From positions 16,088-80,087 of the forward strand of contig JALTJZ010000014.1 of assembly GCA_027076325.1 (NCBI GenBank): a stretch of 64,000 bases of DNA, given 5' to 3'. The first letter of the stretch is position 1. Each line of letters starts with the position of its first letter. This document shows positions 52,360-61,924 of this stretch, piece after piece. Origin of the DNA: Chromatiales bacterium (GTDB lineage: Bacteria; Pseudomonadota; Gammaproteobacteria; UBA6429; Thiohalophilaceae). A program made the translations under genes and the position numbers. Under the pieces are notes generated by a model. That model searched no databases. It was not told where the DNA came from and was given only the letters and a program-made list of their open reading frames with translations.

Positions 52360-54438
52360 ATGTCAATTGATATATCACAATTTCTAGACACTTTTTATGA
52401 AGAAAGCTTTGAAGGTCTGGATATTATGGAATCAGAATTACTCAACCTGGATGTGGGTGAAGCTGATGAAGAAGTGATTAATACCATTTTTCGTGCTGCA
52501 CATTCTATAAAAGGGGGCAGTGGTACATTTGGATTGAATGCCGTTGCAGATTATACCCATGTAATGGAAACACTGTTAGATGAAATGCGTTCCGGGCAGC
52601 GTGAAGTAACACAAAATGCAGTAGATGTTTTATTACGTTCAGTTGATGTTCTACGTTCAATGTTGCTTTCATTAAAAGACAACGAAGAACTGAATCATGA
52701 CACAATTACTAAAACACATGAAGAACTAAAAATACTTCTAAGAGGTGAAAATAATTCATCAAAACCAACTGTGTCGGACAATGCAGAAACCAGAACAGCA
52801 CCGCAGGAAAAAACATCTGGCTGGACAATTACCTTTAAGCCGAATGCGGATATGCTACAAACAGGCAACGACCCTGTGCGTATTATACGCGAACTGGATT
52901 CACTTGGAGATATTTCGGTTGAGGTGAATACAGATCAATTACCTGAACTTGAATTAATAGACCCCGAGCTCAGTTACTTAAGCTGGACTATCAAAGTATC
53001 TGGTGATGTTGAGGAAGGTGATATCAGGGAATGTTTTGAGTGGGTTGAAGATGAATGCGAACTTTCTATCACAGCGGATAAAGTAGAGTCAACTAGCATT
53101 GCTAAATCGGATGTAGCGGCACCCGTATCGGTTCCCGCTGCAGATGAGCGCCGCGAAGGTGATCGCCGTAAGGGTGATCGCCGTACTTCGGCAAAATCTA
53201 CCAGTAAAAAATCGGCAGAGTCCAGTTCCATCCGCGTCAATATCGATAAAGTCGATGACCTAATCAATATGGTGGGTGAGCTGGTTATCACCCAGTCCAT
53301 GCTAAGCCAGATTGGCGACAGTGAAGAGTTTGACAATGCAGCATTAGAAAGACTCAATGATGGCTTAACTCAACTTGAACAACATACCCGTGAGCTACAG
53401 GAAAGCGTGATGCGTATTCGGATGATGCCTATCAGTTTTGCCTTCCAGCGTTTTCCACGTTTAGTTCATGATTTAAGCAGCCAGTTAGACAAGAAAATTG
53501 AACTGGTATTAACCGGCGAATCAACCGAGCTGGATAAAACTGTAATGGAAAAAATTGGTGATCCGCTGGTTCATCTGGTGCGTAATTCATTGGACCATGG
53601 AATCGAAACACCACAAGTACGACTTGAAAATGGCAAGAGTGAAACAGGTACTATTGAGCTTAATGCCTTTCACCAAGGTGGCAATATTGTTATCGAAATT
53701 AAAGACGACGGAGCCGGTCTTAACCACGAACGAATTTTGGCCAAGGGTATCGAAAACGGCATTATTACGACGGAAGATAAATTAACACATGATCAAATCA
53801 ATGATCTTATCTTTGCCCCCGGCTTTTCAACCGCAGAAGTGGTTAGTGATGTCTCCGGCCGTGGTGTTGGTATGGATGTGGTGCGAAGAAATATTCGTGC
53901 ACTCGGTGGCACGGTTGATGTGAAATCTGAAGCCGGTGTCGGCAGCGTCTTTACCATCCGTTTACCGCTTACACTCGCCATACTTGATGGTCAGCTTATT
54001 CGGGTGGGTAAGGAAACCTATATTGTACCACTAATTTCCATTATAGAATCTCTGCAAGTGAACCCTGAAATGATTAGCAGTGTAACGGGCGCAGCAGATG
54101 TTTATAAATTACGTGATGATTATATCCCGATTGTTCGGTTGTATGACATTTTTGGAATAGAAGCCGACACAACCGATATATCAGAAAGTTTACTTGTTGT
54201 GGTTGAGAATGAAGGCAAGAAAATAGCAATCTGTGTAGATGAATTACTAGGTCAGCAACAAGTTGTAATTAAAAGTTTAGAAACGAACCTGAAACAAATT
54301 GATGGCCTATCCGGCGCAACGATTCTTGGCAATGGTACTGTTGCCCTGATACTCGATATTAGCGGTGTAATGCAGCTTTACCAATATTCAGGAAAAACAT
54401 CGGCTGTTACCGGACAGCCAAAAATTATAGCTGCGTAA
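52360..54438 (+). CDS. Chemotaxis histidine kinase CheA (system 2)
   Basis: The 692-residue kinase has an HPt domain with phospho-His near 47 (AAHSIKGGSGTFG), and a P2-like response-regulator-binding region (about 150-240; WTITFKPNADMLQTGNDPVR, LSWTIKVSGDVEEGDI). A basic, charged linker (DERREGDRRKGDRRTSAK) precedes the dimerisation helix (MVGELVITQSML, about 305) and the ATPase domain (HLVRNSLDHGIE, DDGAGLN, GFSTAEVVSDVSGRGVGMDVV). A P5 domain binds CheW. Unlike CheA1 it keeps a P2-like region and lacks the DDEFxxLL repeats. It lies 20 nt after cheY2 and 10 nt before cheW2. Confidence 0.97.
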   Translation: MSIDISQFLDTFYEESFEGLDIMESELLNLDVGEADEEVINTIFRAAHSIKGGSGTFGLNAVADYTHVMETLLDEMRSGQREVTQNAVDVLLRSVDVLRSMLLSLKDNEELNHDTITKTHEELKILLRGENNSSKPTVSDNAETRTAPQEKTSGWTITFKPNADMLQTGNDPVRIIRELDSLGDISVEVNTDQLPELELIDPELSYLSWTIKVSGDVEEGDIRECFEWVEDECELSITADKVESTSIAKSDVAAPVSVPAADERREGDRRKGDRRTSAKSTSKKSAESSSIRVNIDKVDDLINMVGELVITQSMLSQIGDSEEFDNAALERLNDGLTQLEQHTRELQESVMRIRMMPISFAFQRFPRLVHDLSSQLDKKIELVLTGESTELDKTVMEKIGDPLVHLVRNSLDHGIETPQVRLENGKSETGTIELNAFHQGGNIVIEIKDDGAGLNHERILAKGIENGIITTEDKLTHDQINDLIFAPGFSTAEVVSDVSGRGVGMDVVRRNIRALGGTVDVKSEAGVGSVFTIRLPLTLAILDGQLIRVGKETYIVPLISIIESLQVNPEMISSVTGAADVYKLRDDYIPIVRLYDIFGIEADTTDISESLLVVVENEGKKIAICVDELLGQQQVVIKSLETNLKQIDGLSGATILGNGTVALILDISGVMQLYQYSGKTSAVTGQPKIIAA

Positions 54439-54448
54439 GGAGCAGGAC

Positions 54449-54976
54449 ATGGCCGAAGCCGCACAACAATCAACAGAACAAATTGAAGTAAATGACAGCG
54501 AAGAAGATATGAATGAGTTTCTTACCTTTATGCTAGCAGGTGAAGAATACGGTGTTGATATTTTACGTGTGCTGGAAATTAAAGGCTGGGACGATGTGAC
54601 ATCATTACCAAATATGCCGGATTATATTCGAGGTGTTATCAATTTGCGAGGTACCATTGTACCTATTATTGATTTACGTCGCCGTTTTGGCCTGAAAATA
54701 CTGGAGTATGGCCCAACAACCGTTGTCATTGTCTTGCGGGTTCAGTCCAGGGGACATGCCGATAGAACCATGGGTATAGTTGTCGATGGTGTATCAGATG
54801 TGTACCAGGTGAAAACAGAAAATGTAAAAAAATCACCGGATTTTGGCACGGCAGTAGATACGGAATTTGTAAGAGGTATGGCAACGGTTGAAGAAAAAAT
54901 GGTTGTAATTCTAAACATTGATCATATGTTGAATTCCAATGAACTTTCAACGGTTGACTCGTTAAGTAACGATTAA
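54449..54976 (+). CDS. Chemotaxis coupling protein CheW (system 2)
   Basis: The 175-residue CheW domain protein has FLTFMLAGEEYGVDILRVLEI, VTSLPNMPDYIRGVINLRGTIVPIIDLRRRFG (split here: SLPNMPDYIRGVINLRG and TIVPIIDLRRRFG) and a C-terminal MGIVVDGVSDVYQVKTENV. GGAGCAGG precedes the ATG. It should join CheA2 to the soluble receptor encoded three genes on. A 54-residue open frame and then parA follow. Confidence 0.95.
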   Translation: MAEAAQQSTEQIEVNDSEEDMNEFLTFMLAGEEYGVDILRVLEIKGWDDVTSLPNMPDYIRGVINLRGTIVPIIDLRRRFGLKILEYGPTTVVIVLRVQSRGHADRTMGIVVDGVSDVYQVKTENVKKSPDFGTAVDTEFVRGMATVEEKMVVILNIDHMLNSNELSTVDSLSND

Positions 54977-55018
54977 TTTATAGCTGTATTTTAAAGTAGA
55001 TTAAAGCAGGTAGTCATC

Positions 55019-55183
55019 ATGTTAGTTCAAAAGATACATTGCATAGCAGCAAAAGCAAACAAACTGGAACTGACTCCTGGAGTATGTCCGTTTTTACGCA
55101 AAGTGTCACACTATCGGCATAAAACAGTTTCTAAATGGCATTACCTAAAAGAGTTAATGTCGGGTCTGGCCTGGTTAGGTTAA
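55019..55183 (+). CDS. Small basic open frame between cheW2 and the ParA gene
   Basis: This 54-codon frame encodes a basic protein with two Cys and several His (MLVQKIHCIAAKANK, TPGVCPFLRK, SHYRHKTVSKWHYLK), ending LMSGLAWLG. A GCAGG site lies about 9 nt before the ATG and the frame fills most of the 237-nt gap before parA. I recognise no family, and length alone would allow it by chance. If real, it may be a small partner of ParA or of the array. Confidence 0.4.
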   Translation: MLVQKIHCIAAKANKLELTPGVCPFLRKVSHYRHKTVSKWHYLKELMSGLAWLG

Positions 55184-55228
55184 TGTAAAACCGGTAAAGA
55201 GTTTGCCGGAAAATTGGAGAATACGTTG

Positions 55229-55984
55229 GTGCGCTTGGTATCAGTGGTAAATCAGAAAGGTGGTGTTGGTAAAACCACCACGGTTGCTAATCTTGGGCAT
55301 ATGCTTGCTATGCAAGGTAATAAAGTGACTACTATTGATCTGGACCCACAAGGCAGTCTAACAATAAGCCTTGGGCAGGCCGATAAAACTTTACCCGGTA
55401 TCGGTGAAGTACTTCTTGATGACCTCTCACTAAAGGATGTGACCCATGAAGTTCGCAAGAATATGAAACTGGTTTCTTGCGGACCAAGGCTGGCTGAACT
55501 GGAACAAATGCATCAGGGCAGTTCGGAAATTGCGAACCGGTTGAAAAAAATTTTACGAAAAATGAAAAATCAGGATTTTGTATTACTTGATTGTCCTCCA
55601 TCATCCGGCTTTTTAGTCGTGAGTGCTTTGTATGCAACCAATGAAATTATTATTCCGGTTGCAGGTGATTATCTTGCTCTGCATGGTATGTCCCACCTGA
55701 TTGGAACACTTACACAGTTTGAAAAGTCATTAAAATTAAAACATAAAACGTGGATTGCAATCACACGCTATCACCCTCGTCGTAAATTATCCAGAGATGT
55801 GCTTGATAACCTGGTATCACATTTTCCCGGTCAGGTGCTAAAAACATCCATAAGAGAAACATCAGCACTTGCAGAAGGCCCTGGTTTTGGTATGACGGTA
55901 TTTGAATATCGAAATAGTAGTAATGGTGCAGAAGACTATAAAAAGCTGGCACTGGATTTTACTAACGGACGAACATTACAATGA
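55229..55984 (+). CDS. ParA-family ATPase of chemotaxis system 2 (PpfA-like)
   Basis: The 251-residue protein is a ParA ATPase: Walker A NQKGGVGKTTTVANLGHML near the N-terminus, DLDPQGSLTISLG, DCPPSSGFLVVSALYA and a DNA-binding-type C-terminal half with RRKLSRDVLDNLV. It resembles chromosomal/plasmid ParA and the Rhodobacter PpfA, which distributes cytoplasmic chemotaxis clusters on the nucleoid. GTG 55229 is preferred (GGAG 9 nt upstream); TTG 55226 and TTG 55214 are alternatives. The stop overlaps the next start in ATGA. Unlike parC there is no ParP partner, but the downstream Lys-repeat STAS protein may serve. It sits inside the che2 operon, so its cargo is probably the array. Confidence 0.9.
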   Translation: MRLVSVVNQKGGVGKTTTVANLGHMLAMQGNKVTTIDLDPQGSLTISLGQADKTLPGIGEVLLDDLSLKDVTHEVRKNMKLVSCGPRLAELEQMHQGSSEIANRLKKILRKMKNQDFVLLDCPPSSGFLVVSALYATNEIIIPVAGDYLALHGMSHLIGTLTQFEKSLKLKHKTWIAITRYHPRRKLSRDVLDNLVSHFPGQVLKTSIRETSALAEGPGFGMTVFEYRNSSNGAEDYKKLALDFTNGRTLQ

Positions 55985-56604
55985 GCAAAACAATGATAGG
56001 TCTGGATCCGCTTGCCTGGTTATCGCCCGATAAGAGTGATGCCCAACCTAAAAAGAAAGCAGCAAAGAAAAAGACCAAAAAGAAAGTGGCCAAAAAGAAG
56101 GTGGCCAAAAAGAAGGTGGCCAAAAAGAAAGTAGCCAAAAAGAAAGTGACAAAGAAAAAGGTGGCTAAAAATAAAGTTGCATTAACAACGGCTGTTAAAA
56201 ATACCCCCCCTGAAAAAATACCACATAAAAAACCTGTGAATATTAAGGAAGCAGAGCAGGTAGCGGTTACTCCAGTGGTTGAACAACAGGTTATGGAAAC
56301 TGAAACAAGTGAAATAGAGGAGAATCCTGTAATGGGCTCAGTAATTAAACTAAACGATGTGCAGGATATTTCACAAGTTGCTGAATTGCAGCAGCAAATA
56401 GAAAATTTAATGAATAATGCCGATATTATTTTTGATGGTGGTGCAGTTGAAAGAATAGATGCCGCATCGTTACAACTTTTAACCTGTGCTTTTAAACAAG
56501 CTGGAAAATACGGTTCCAAAGTGAGTTGGCAGGCATCATCTGATACTTTAAAAAAATCAGCCGAATTACTGGGGTTAACAGAACATATTGGTCTGCAGGC
56601 TTAA
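55981..56604 (+). CDS. STAS-domain protein with N-terminal Lys-Lys-Lys-Val-Ala repeats
   Basis: The 207-residue protein has a short start (KTMIGLDPLAWL), then seven KKKVA-type repeats (33-67) that resemble histone H1/AlgP-like tails. A Pro/Glu/Thr-rich linker (about 68-115) follows, then a STAS domain (about 120-205; VIKLNDVQDI, RIDAASLQLLTCAFKQAGKYGS, SAELLGLTEHI). In STAS proteins the phospho-acceptor Ser follows DS (DSSG); here the aligned residues are DAAS, so the usual site is Ala. The protein has no membrane segment. The start overlaps parA in ATGA. The basic repeats could bind the nucleoid or stimulate the ParA ATPase; the STAS domain may bind array proteins. These are inferences. Confidence 0.9.
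   Translation: MSKTMIGLDPLAWLSPDKSDAQPKKKAAKKKTKKKVAKKKVAKKKVAKKKVAKKKVTKKKVAKNKVALTTAVKNTPPEKIPHKKPVNIKEAEQVAVTPVVEQQVMETETSEIEENPVMGSVIKLNDVQDISQVAELQQQIENLMNNADIIFDGGAVERIDAASLQLLTCAFKQAGKYGSKVSWQASSDTLKKSAELLGLTEHIGLQA
56077..56181 (+). repeat. 15-nt tandem repeat coding KKKVA (seven units)
   Basis: Seven contiguous 15-nt units occupy 56077-56181, coding KKKVA, KKKVA, KKKVA, KKKVA, KKKVT, KKKVA and KNKVA. Units 2 and 3 are identical in nucleotide sequence (AAAAAGAAGGTGGCC), so recent slippage is likely. Because the unit is a multiple of three, copy number can vary without a frameshift. Confidence 0.95.
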
Positions 56605-56633
56605 TGTTTTATGGGAAATACTGTAAATACAGG

Positions 56634-56660
56634 TAAAGAAATTACCTGATTTGACGATAT
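56634..56660 (+). promoter_or_regulatory. Sigma-28-type promoter for the globin chemoreceptor gene
   Basis: TAAAGAAA (56634-56641), an exact 11-nt spacer and GACGATAT (56653-56660) match the sigma-28 consensus at 11 of 16 positions, with full TAAAG and CGATA cores. It lies 64 nt before the preferred ATG at 56725. The GA variant in the -10 is shared with the cheY2 site. Confidence 0.65.
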
Positions 56661-56724
56661 TACTTTAAGCAGAGCTTAATTTATAAGTTTGCATGAAAAA
56701 ATTAGCAGCAAGGTGATTGAAAAA

Positions 56725-59133
56725 ATGAACGCTACAAATGAATCATTTCAGAACGACTATGTTTCACCACTCGGTCTGGATGTAAAAATATTGGAAGACA
56801 GTTTTAACCTGTTGGCTCCACGCGCAGAAGAACTGGTTAAGAATTTTTATACAGAATTGTTTAAGCAACATCCTGCTGTTGTTCCAATGTTTAAAAACAC
56901 CAATCCAGATGAGCAGCAAAAAAAATTACTTGCTGCATTAAAACTGGTGATTGCCAACTTAAGAAAGCCGGACGTTCTGGGGGATGCCTTAAAAGGGCTA
57001 GGCAGTAAGCATCAAGGTTATGGTGCTGCACCTGAGCATTATCAGGCTGTTGCCACTACGCTTATTGGTGTTATGAAAGAAATGGCGGGTGATTTGTGGA
57101 ACAGTCAAATTCAATCAGCATGGGAACATGCTTTAAATACAATTGCAGAAGTGATGCTATCCGGATATGAAGATGAGAGGCCAACAACTATGAGTAACAA
57201 CACATTAAATGAAGATGAACGACTGGAACTGATTCGTATGCGCTCATCAGTGAATGGTGCAATGCAGGCCATGATGATGATAGACAGAGATTTCAATGTC
57301 ACTTATGCCAATCAGTCGACAATTAATTTACTCACAAAACATGAAGCGACTTTAGCCAGTGTTTTTCCAGGTTTTAAAGTCAGTGCAATTGTGGGTAGCA
57401 ATATCGATGTTTTTCATAAGAACCCGGCACATCAGCGCCAGCTTTTATCTAATCCGGCTAACTTGCCCTATCAAACCGATATTTCTGTTGGTGATTTAAA
57501 ATTTGCCTTAAATGTTTCAGCAATCATGAATGACAAAGGCGAATATATTGGTAACACGTTGGAGTGGCGAGATGTCACTGAAGAACGCGCAAAAGAAATT
57601 GAGGTTGCACGGTTACAGTCGGCTGTTGATGGTGCCGACGCGAATTTGATGATTTGCGATACAGACTTAAATATTACCTATGCCAACCCTGCAGTGGTTG
57701 GGATGTTGTTAAATCGTGAAGCTGAATTACGCCAAATCTTTCCCGGTTTTGATGCAAATAATCTGGTTGGACAAAATATTGATCAGTTCCATAAAAATCC
57801 TGCGCATCAACGTTCTTTACTGGGTAATACAGCCAGTTTACCTGCCAATGCAGAAATTAAAGTGGGGGAGTTAGAGTTCAGTGTCAATGCCACTGCGATT
57901 ACTGACCACAACGGTAACCTGATGGGTAATATGGTGGAATGGCGTGATATTACCGAGCAAAAAGATGCTGAACGACAAATTCAGAATTTAATTGATAATG
58001 CAGTACAAGGCCAGTTAGATGCACGTATTGATACATCCACACTCACTGGTTTTATGAAAACGCTTGGTGAAGGTGTGAACGAGTTAATGGAAACGGTAGT
58101 GACACCAACACGAGAAGTACAGCGAGTGATGGCTGGTTTAGCGGAGGGTGATTTAAGTCAGACAATGGATGGCGAGTTCTCAGGTGAATTTGCACAATTA
58201 CGTGATGCAACGAATTCATCTATTAGTAACCTTTTAAATATGGTTAATGAAATCCGCAGTTCAGCAGACAGTATTCAATCTTCTTCTGGTGAAATTGCAC
58301 AAGGCAATGCCGATTTAAGTCAGCGTACGGAAGAACAGGCATCTAGCCTGGAAGAAACCGCATCGAGCATGGAAGAAATGACATCGACGGTGAAACAAAA
58401 TGCAGACAATGCACGTCAGGCAAACCAGTTGGCTGCCGCTGCAAGAGAGCAGGCTGAAAAAGGCGGGGCAGTTGTTAGTAATGCAGTAAGTGCCATGTCA
58501 GCGATTAATGACAGTAGCAAACAAATCGCCGATATTATTGGCGTAATTGACGAAATTGCATTCCAGACTAATTTATTGGCGCTCAATGCTGCAGTGGAAG
58601 CAGCACGTGCGGGCGAGCAAGGCCGAGGTTTTGCTGTTGTCGCGGGTGAAGTGCGTAACCTGGCGCAACGTTCAGCCGGTGCTGCAAAAGAAATTAAAGG
58701 TTTGATTAAAGATTCTGTCGAGAAGGTTGAAGAAGGTTCACGTTTAGTGGATGAGTCGGGTTCAACGCTGGACGAAATTGTAAATGCGGTTAAAAAGGTA
58801 AGTGATATTATTTCTGAAATCTCAGCCGCCAGTGATGAACAGTCATCCGGTATTGAGGAAGTGAATAAAGCGATTAGCAGCATGGATGAAATGACCCAGC
58901 AAAATGCGGCATTAGTAGAGGAAGCCGCAGCAGCCGGTGAAGCGATGAATGATCAGGCTAAATCAATGAATGAGTTAATGGACTTCTTTGAGGTAGGTGA
59001 AGAAGACGAGCAAGCGGTTTCCCCAGCCGCCGCAGCACCTGCACGCAGCGTGGCAGCAAGGCCTGCTGCAGCCAGAACCGCACCTAAGCGTCGAAAAGTA
59101 GTGGATGAGTCAGACGAATGGGAAGAGTTCTAA
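56725..59133 (+). CDS. Soluble globin-PAS-PAS methyl-accepting chemoreceptor
   Basis: The 802-residue receptor has a flavohemoglobin-type globin domain (about 20-150), with B10 Tyr42 in NFYTELF, E7 Gln64 in PDEQQKK and proximal His96 in [10 protein letters not shown]. Two PAS domains follow (about 175-280 and 297-403), each carrying FHKNPAHQR, then a HAMP-like linker and a signalling domain with the hairpin [20 protein letters not shown] and [15 protein letters not shown]. The end is WEEF, a CheR/CheB docking pentapeptide-type tail. I see no membrane helix, so the receptor is cytoplasmic. The combination implies sensing of O2, NO or redox state. ATG 56725 with AAGGTGA upstream is preferred to TTG 56689. 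Confidence 0.93.
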   Translation: MNATNESFQNDYVSPLGLDVKILEDSFNLLAPRAEELVKNFYTELFKQHPAVVPMFKNTNPDEQQKKLLAALKLVIANLRKPDVLGDALKGLGSKHQGYGAAPEHYQAVATTLIGVMKEMAGDLWNSQIQSAWEHALNTIAEVMLSGYEDERPTTMSNNTLNEDERLELIRMRSSVNGAMQAMMMIDRDFNVTYANQSTINLLTKHEATLASVFPGFKVSAIVGSNIDVFHKNPAHQRQLLSNPANLPYQTDISVGDLKFALNVSAIMNDKGEYIGNTLEWRDVTEERAKEIEVARLQSAVDGADANLMICDTDLNITYANPAVVGMLLNREAELRQIFPGFDANNLVGQNIDQFHKNPAHQRSLLGNTASLPANAEIKVGELEFSVNATAITDHNGNLMGNMVEWRDITEQKDAERQIQNLIDNAVQGQLDARIDTSTLTGFMKTLGEGVNELMETVVTPTREVQRVMAGLAEGDLSQTMDGEFSGEFAQLRDATNSSISNLLNMVNEIRSSADSIQSSSGEIAQGNADLSQRTEEQASSLEETASSMEEMTSTVKQNADNARQANQLAAAAREQAEKGGAVVSNAVSAMSAINDSSKQIADIIGVIDEIAFQTNLLALNAAVEAARAGEQGRGFAVVAGEVRNLAQRSAGAAKEIKGLIKDSVEKVEEGSRLVDESGSTLDEIVNAVKKVSDIISEISAASDEQSSGIEEVNKAISSMDEMTQQNAALVEEAAAAGEAMNDQAKSMNELMDFFEVGEEDEQAVSPAAAAPARSVAARPAAARTAPKRRKVVDESDEWEEF

Positions 59134-59994
59134 ATGCAGGCAGCTAGAAAAAGTGCACAATTATTAAATAATCGTGAATTCGAATTTTCTGCTAAAGACT
59201 TTAAGTATATTAGTGATGTGATAGCTGACAGAACAGGGATAGTTCTGTCGGATGCAAAACATGATATGGTTTATAGTCGGCTTGCACGGCGTTTACGTCA
59301 ACTCAAGTTAACAGAGTTTTCGCAATACCTTAGTTTAATAAAATCCGGTGATGAAAATGAAATTCTGGAATTTACCAATGCCATCACGACCAATTTAACT
59401 TCGTTTTTTCGAGAAAAACACCATTTCGAATATCTACGGAATAAAGTATTACCCGAATTGAAAAAAACAAAAATGGATCGTCGTATTCGTGTTTGGTCCG
59501 CTGGTTGTTCATCCGGTGAAGAGCCGTATTCTATTGCCATGACTATCCGTGATGTGTTTCCTACTTTGGATGGCTGGGACATTAAAATACTGGCAACCGA
59601 TCTGGATACCAATATGGTACAACGTGCCAGTGATGGTATATATACGGAAGAACGTGTTGCCGGGCTGGATAAAGCACATTCAAAAAAATGGGTTAAGCGT
59701 GGTAAAGGTGAACATGAAGGCCAAATCCGAATGTCGAAAGAATTACGTGACATGATTACCTTTAAGCAACTTAATTTAATGGATGACTGGCCGATTCGTG
59801 GCCCATTTGACTTTATGTTTTGTCGGAACGTGGTTATTTATTTTAATAAAGAAACACAAAGAGAATTGTTTGACCGTTATGCCGATTTGGTTGACGATCA
59901 GGGTTATTTATTTATTGGGCATTCAGAGTCACTTCATAAAGTATGCCAGCGATTTAATTTAATAGGCCAAACCATTTATCAGAAGGTGAAATAG
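59134..59994 (+). CDS. cheR: Chemoreceptor methyltransferase CheR (system 2)
   Basis: CheR methylates receptor glutamates with SAM. The 286-residue protein has an N-terminal helical domain (YISDVIADRTGIVLSDAKHDMVYSRLARRL in parts: ADRTGIVLSDAK, YSRLARRLRQL), TNLTSFFREKHHFEYL, the SAM motif VWSAGCSSGEEPYSIAM and FDFMFCRNVVIYFN. Its ATG follows the receptor stop with no gap (TAAATG). The receptor ends in WEEF, the tail that CheR binds through its beta subdomain. It is the only cheR seen in the window. Confidence 0.97.
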   Translation: MQAARKSAQLLNNREFEFSAKDFKYISDVIADRTGIVLSDAKHDMVYSRLARRLRQLKLTEFSQYLSLIKSGDENEILEFTNAITTNLTSFFREKHHFEYLRNKVLPELKKTKMDRRIRVWSAGCSSGEEPYSIAMTIRDVFPTLDGWDIKILATDLDTNMVQRASDGIYTEERVAGLDKAHSKKWVKRGKGEHEGQIRMSKELRDMITFKQLNLMDDWPIRGPFDFMFCRNVVIYFNKETQRELFDRYADLVDDQGYLFIGHSESLHKVCQRFNLIGQTIYQKVK

Positions 59995-59999
59995 CTTTT

Positions 60000-60644
60000 A
60001 TGGTCGGGTTGCTGAAAAAACAACGTGAAACAAGAAGCCGTTGTTTACCCGGTTTTGAGCATATCAACCGTTATTGGGATAAAGTGCATGAAGTGGATGC
60101 GGCTAAAATCCTCCCCGGTGAATTTTATGTAACAAGGGAACATGAGCTTGTTTCGACAGTATTAGGTTCCTGTGTGTCGGCCTGCATTCGTGACACGAAG
60201 CTGGGTGTTGGGGGTATGAACCATTTTATGCTGCCTGCAGAAAAAGGAGCCAGTTTAGACACCAATAGTGAGTCAGCCCGTTATGGTAACCATGCAATGG
60301 AAATGCTAATTAATGCTATTTTAAAAGCCGGTGGTTTAAAAAAAAATCTGGAAGTTAAATTATTCGGTGGTGGGCGCGTACTTGCTTCCATGTCAAAGAT
60401 AGATGTCGGTCAGCAGAATATCGATTTTATTCGTCATTATGTTGAAATGGAAAAATTAATGGTTGCAACAGAAGATTTGGGTGATATTTACCCCCGCAAG
60501 GTGTTGTACTTTCCTCAGACTGGCCGTGTGCTTATGAAAAAACTCCGCAAAGTACATAATGAAACATTAGAAAAACGTGAACAAAGGTATCAGGAACAAC
60601 TTCGTCAAGAGCGAATTGATTCAGGCGATATTGAGTTATTTTAA
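60000..60644 (+). CDS. cheD: Chemoreceptor glutamine deamidase CheD
   Basis: CheD deamidates specific Gln residues in chemoreceptors. The 214-residue protein has the catalytic Cys in TVLGSCVSACIRD and His in GGMNHFMLP, followed by ELVKLFGGGR-type residues (KLFGGGRVLASM) and a basic C-terminal extension after YPRKVLYFPQTGRVLMKKL. The extension of about 40 charged residues (KKLRKVHNETLEKREQR) is longer than usual. It lies 5 nt after cheR and 18 nt before cheB2. Confidence 0.96.
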   Translation: MVGLLKKQRETRSRCLPGFEHINRYWDKVHEVDAAKILPGEFYVTREHELVSTVLGSCVSACIRDTKLGVGGMNHFMLPAEKGASLDTNSESARYGNHAMEMLINAILKAGGLKKNLEVKLFGGGRVLASMSKIDVGQQNIDFIRHYVEMEKLMVATEDLGDIYPRKVLYFPQTGRVLMKKLRKVHNETLEKREQRYQEQLRQERIDSGDIELF

Positions 60645-60662
60645 AGATGGATTTAAATTAGT

Positions 60663-61736
60663 ATGAGTAAAATTAAAGTCCTTATTGTTGATGATTCTGC
60701 CCTTGTGCGGAAAATATTAACTGAAATATTAAACTCAGATAAAGAAATTGAGGTTGTGGGTACGGCTCTGGATCCGCTTATTGCACGCGACAAAATTAAA
60801 CAACTTAAACCGGATGTTATTACCCTTGATGTGGAAATGCCACGAATGGATGGTGTTACATTCTTACGCAATTTAATGCGTTTACATCCGTTGCCTGTTG
60901 TAATGATTTCATCACTCACAGAAAAAGGTGCAGATATTACCTTCGATGCACTCGAAGCCGGTGCCATTGACTTTGTTGCTAAGCCTAAAATTGATGTTAA
61001 AGATGGTTTACAGGAATATACCGAAGAAATTGTCGAAAAAGTAAAAGCTGCGTCTAAAGTTAAAGTTGGTATCGTTTCAGGTAGTAGCGCAACCACTAAA
61101 CCGGTTGAGAAAAAACTTTCGGCCGATAGTGTTATACAAAAGCAAACGGGTAAAAAGCGCTTTAAAACAACCGATCAAATTATTGCCCTGGGGGCATCGA
61201 CCGGTGGCACCGAAGCCATTAAAGAAGTGCTGGTACAAATGCCACCGGACTCCCCGGGCATGGTGATTAGCCAGCACATCCCCGAAGCGTTTAGCGGTCC
61301 CTTTGCCGAACGTATGAATGGGGTGTCGGCAATGACGGTTTGTGAGGCAAAAGATGGCCAGCAAATTTTGCCGGGGCATGTGTATATTGCGCCGGGTAGT
61401 CATCATCTACTCGTGGAGAGAAACGGTGCCCAGTATATCTGTCGTTTAAATGACGGTGAGCGGGTTAACCGTCATAAACCCAGCGTGGATGTGATGTTTC
61501 GGTCGGTGGCGCAGAATGTTGGACCCAATGCCATTGGCGTAATACTCACCGGAATGGGGGACGATGGCGCCAAAGGCTTGCTGGAAATGAAAGAAACCGG
61601 AGCTAAAACCATGGTGCAGGATGAAAAAACCAGTGTTGTATGGGGAATGCCGGGTTCTGCTGCAAAGCTAGGCGCGGCGGACAGTGAGTGTCCTTTAAAT
61701 CAGATTGCAACTAATATTATGAAGTTAGTTGGTTAA
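60663..61736 (+). CDS. Protein-glutamate methylesterase CheB (system 2)
   Basis: The 357-residue CheB has a receiver domain ([12 protein letters not shown], phospho-Asp in [12 protein letters not shown]) and a methylesterase domain with Ser in GASTGGTEA, His in [11 protein letters not shown] and Asp in GMGDDGAKG. The linker is Lys/Val/Ser-rich. It completes the adaptation set cheR-cheD-cheB. The gene is separated from fliA2 by about 188 nt (to the preferred start). Confidence 0.97.
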   Translation: MSKIKVLIVDDSALVRKILTEILNSDKEIEVVGTALDPLIARDKIKQLKPDVITLDVEMPRMDGVTFLRNLMRLHPLPVVMISSLTEKGADITFDALEAGAIDFVAKPKIDVKDGLQEYTEEIVEKVKAASKVKVGIVSGSSATTKPVEKKLSADSVIQKQTGKKRFKTTDQIIALGASTGGTEAIKEVLVQMPPDSPGMVISQHIPEAFSGPFAERMNGVSAMTVCEAKDGQQILPGHVYIAPGSHHLLVERNGAQYICRLNDGERVNRHKPSVDVMFRSVAQNVGPNAIGVILTGMGDDGAKGLLEMKETGAKTMVQDEKTSVVWGMPGSAAKLGAADSECPLNQIATNIMKLVG

Positions 61737-61924
61737 TTTTCCTGCCCGTCGACTGTTATCCCCACTAATTTTATTGCTATATGTGGTGTTGAACACGGTA
61801 CGGATTTTGCTTTGTATTTATCGAAGTAATGCGTTTTAGTACGTAAATGCGCTATTTCGCAAATTTAAACGCAACAGCAACTGTTGTTCAATTCAATGCA
61901 GGTACGAAGAGAAGAGCACAAGGC

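Noticed and set aside
55196..55211. Sigma-54-like GG-N10-GC before the second parA
   Set aside because: Only about 8 of 12 defined positions match and the site would place the start inside the parA ribosome-site region.
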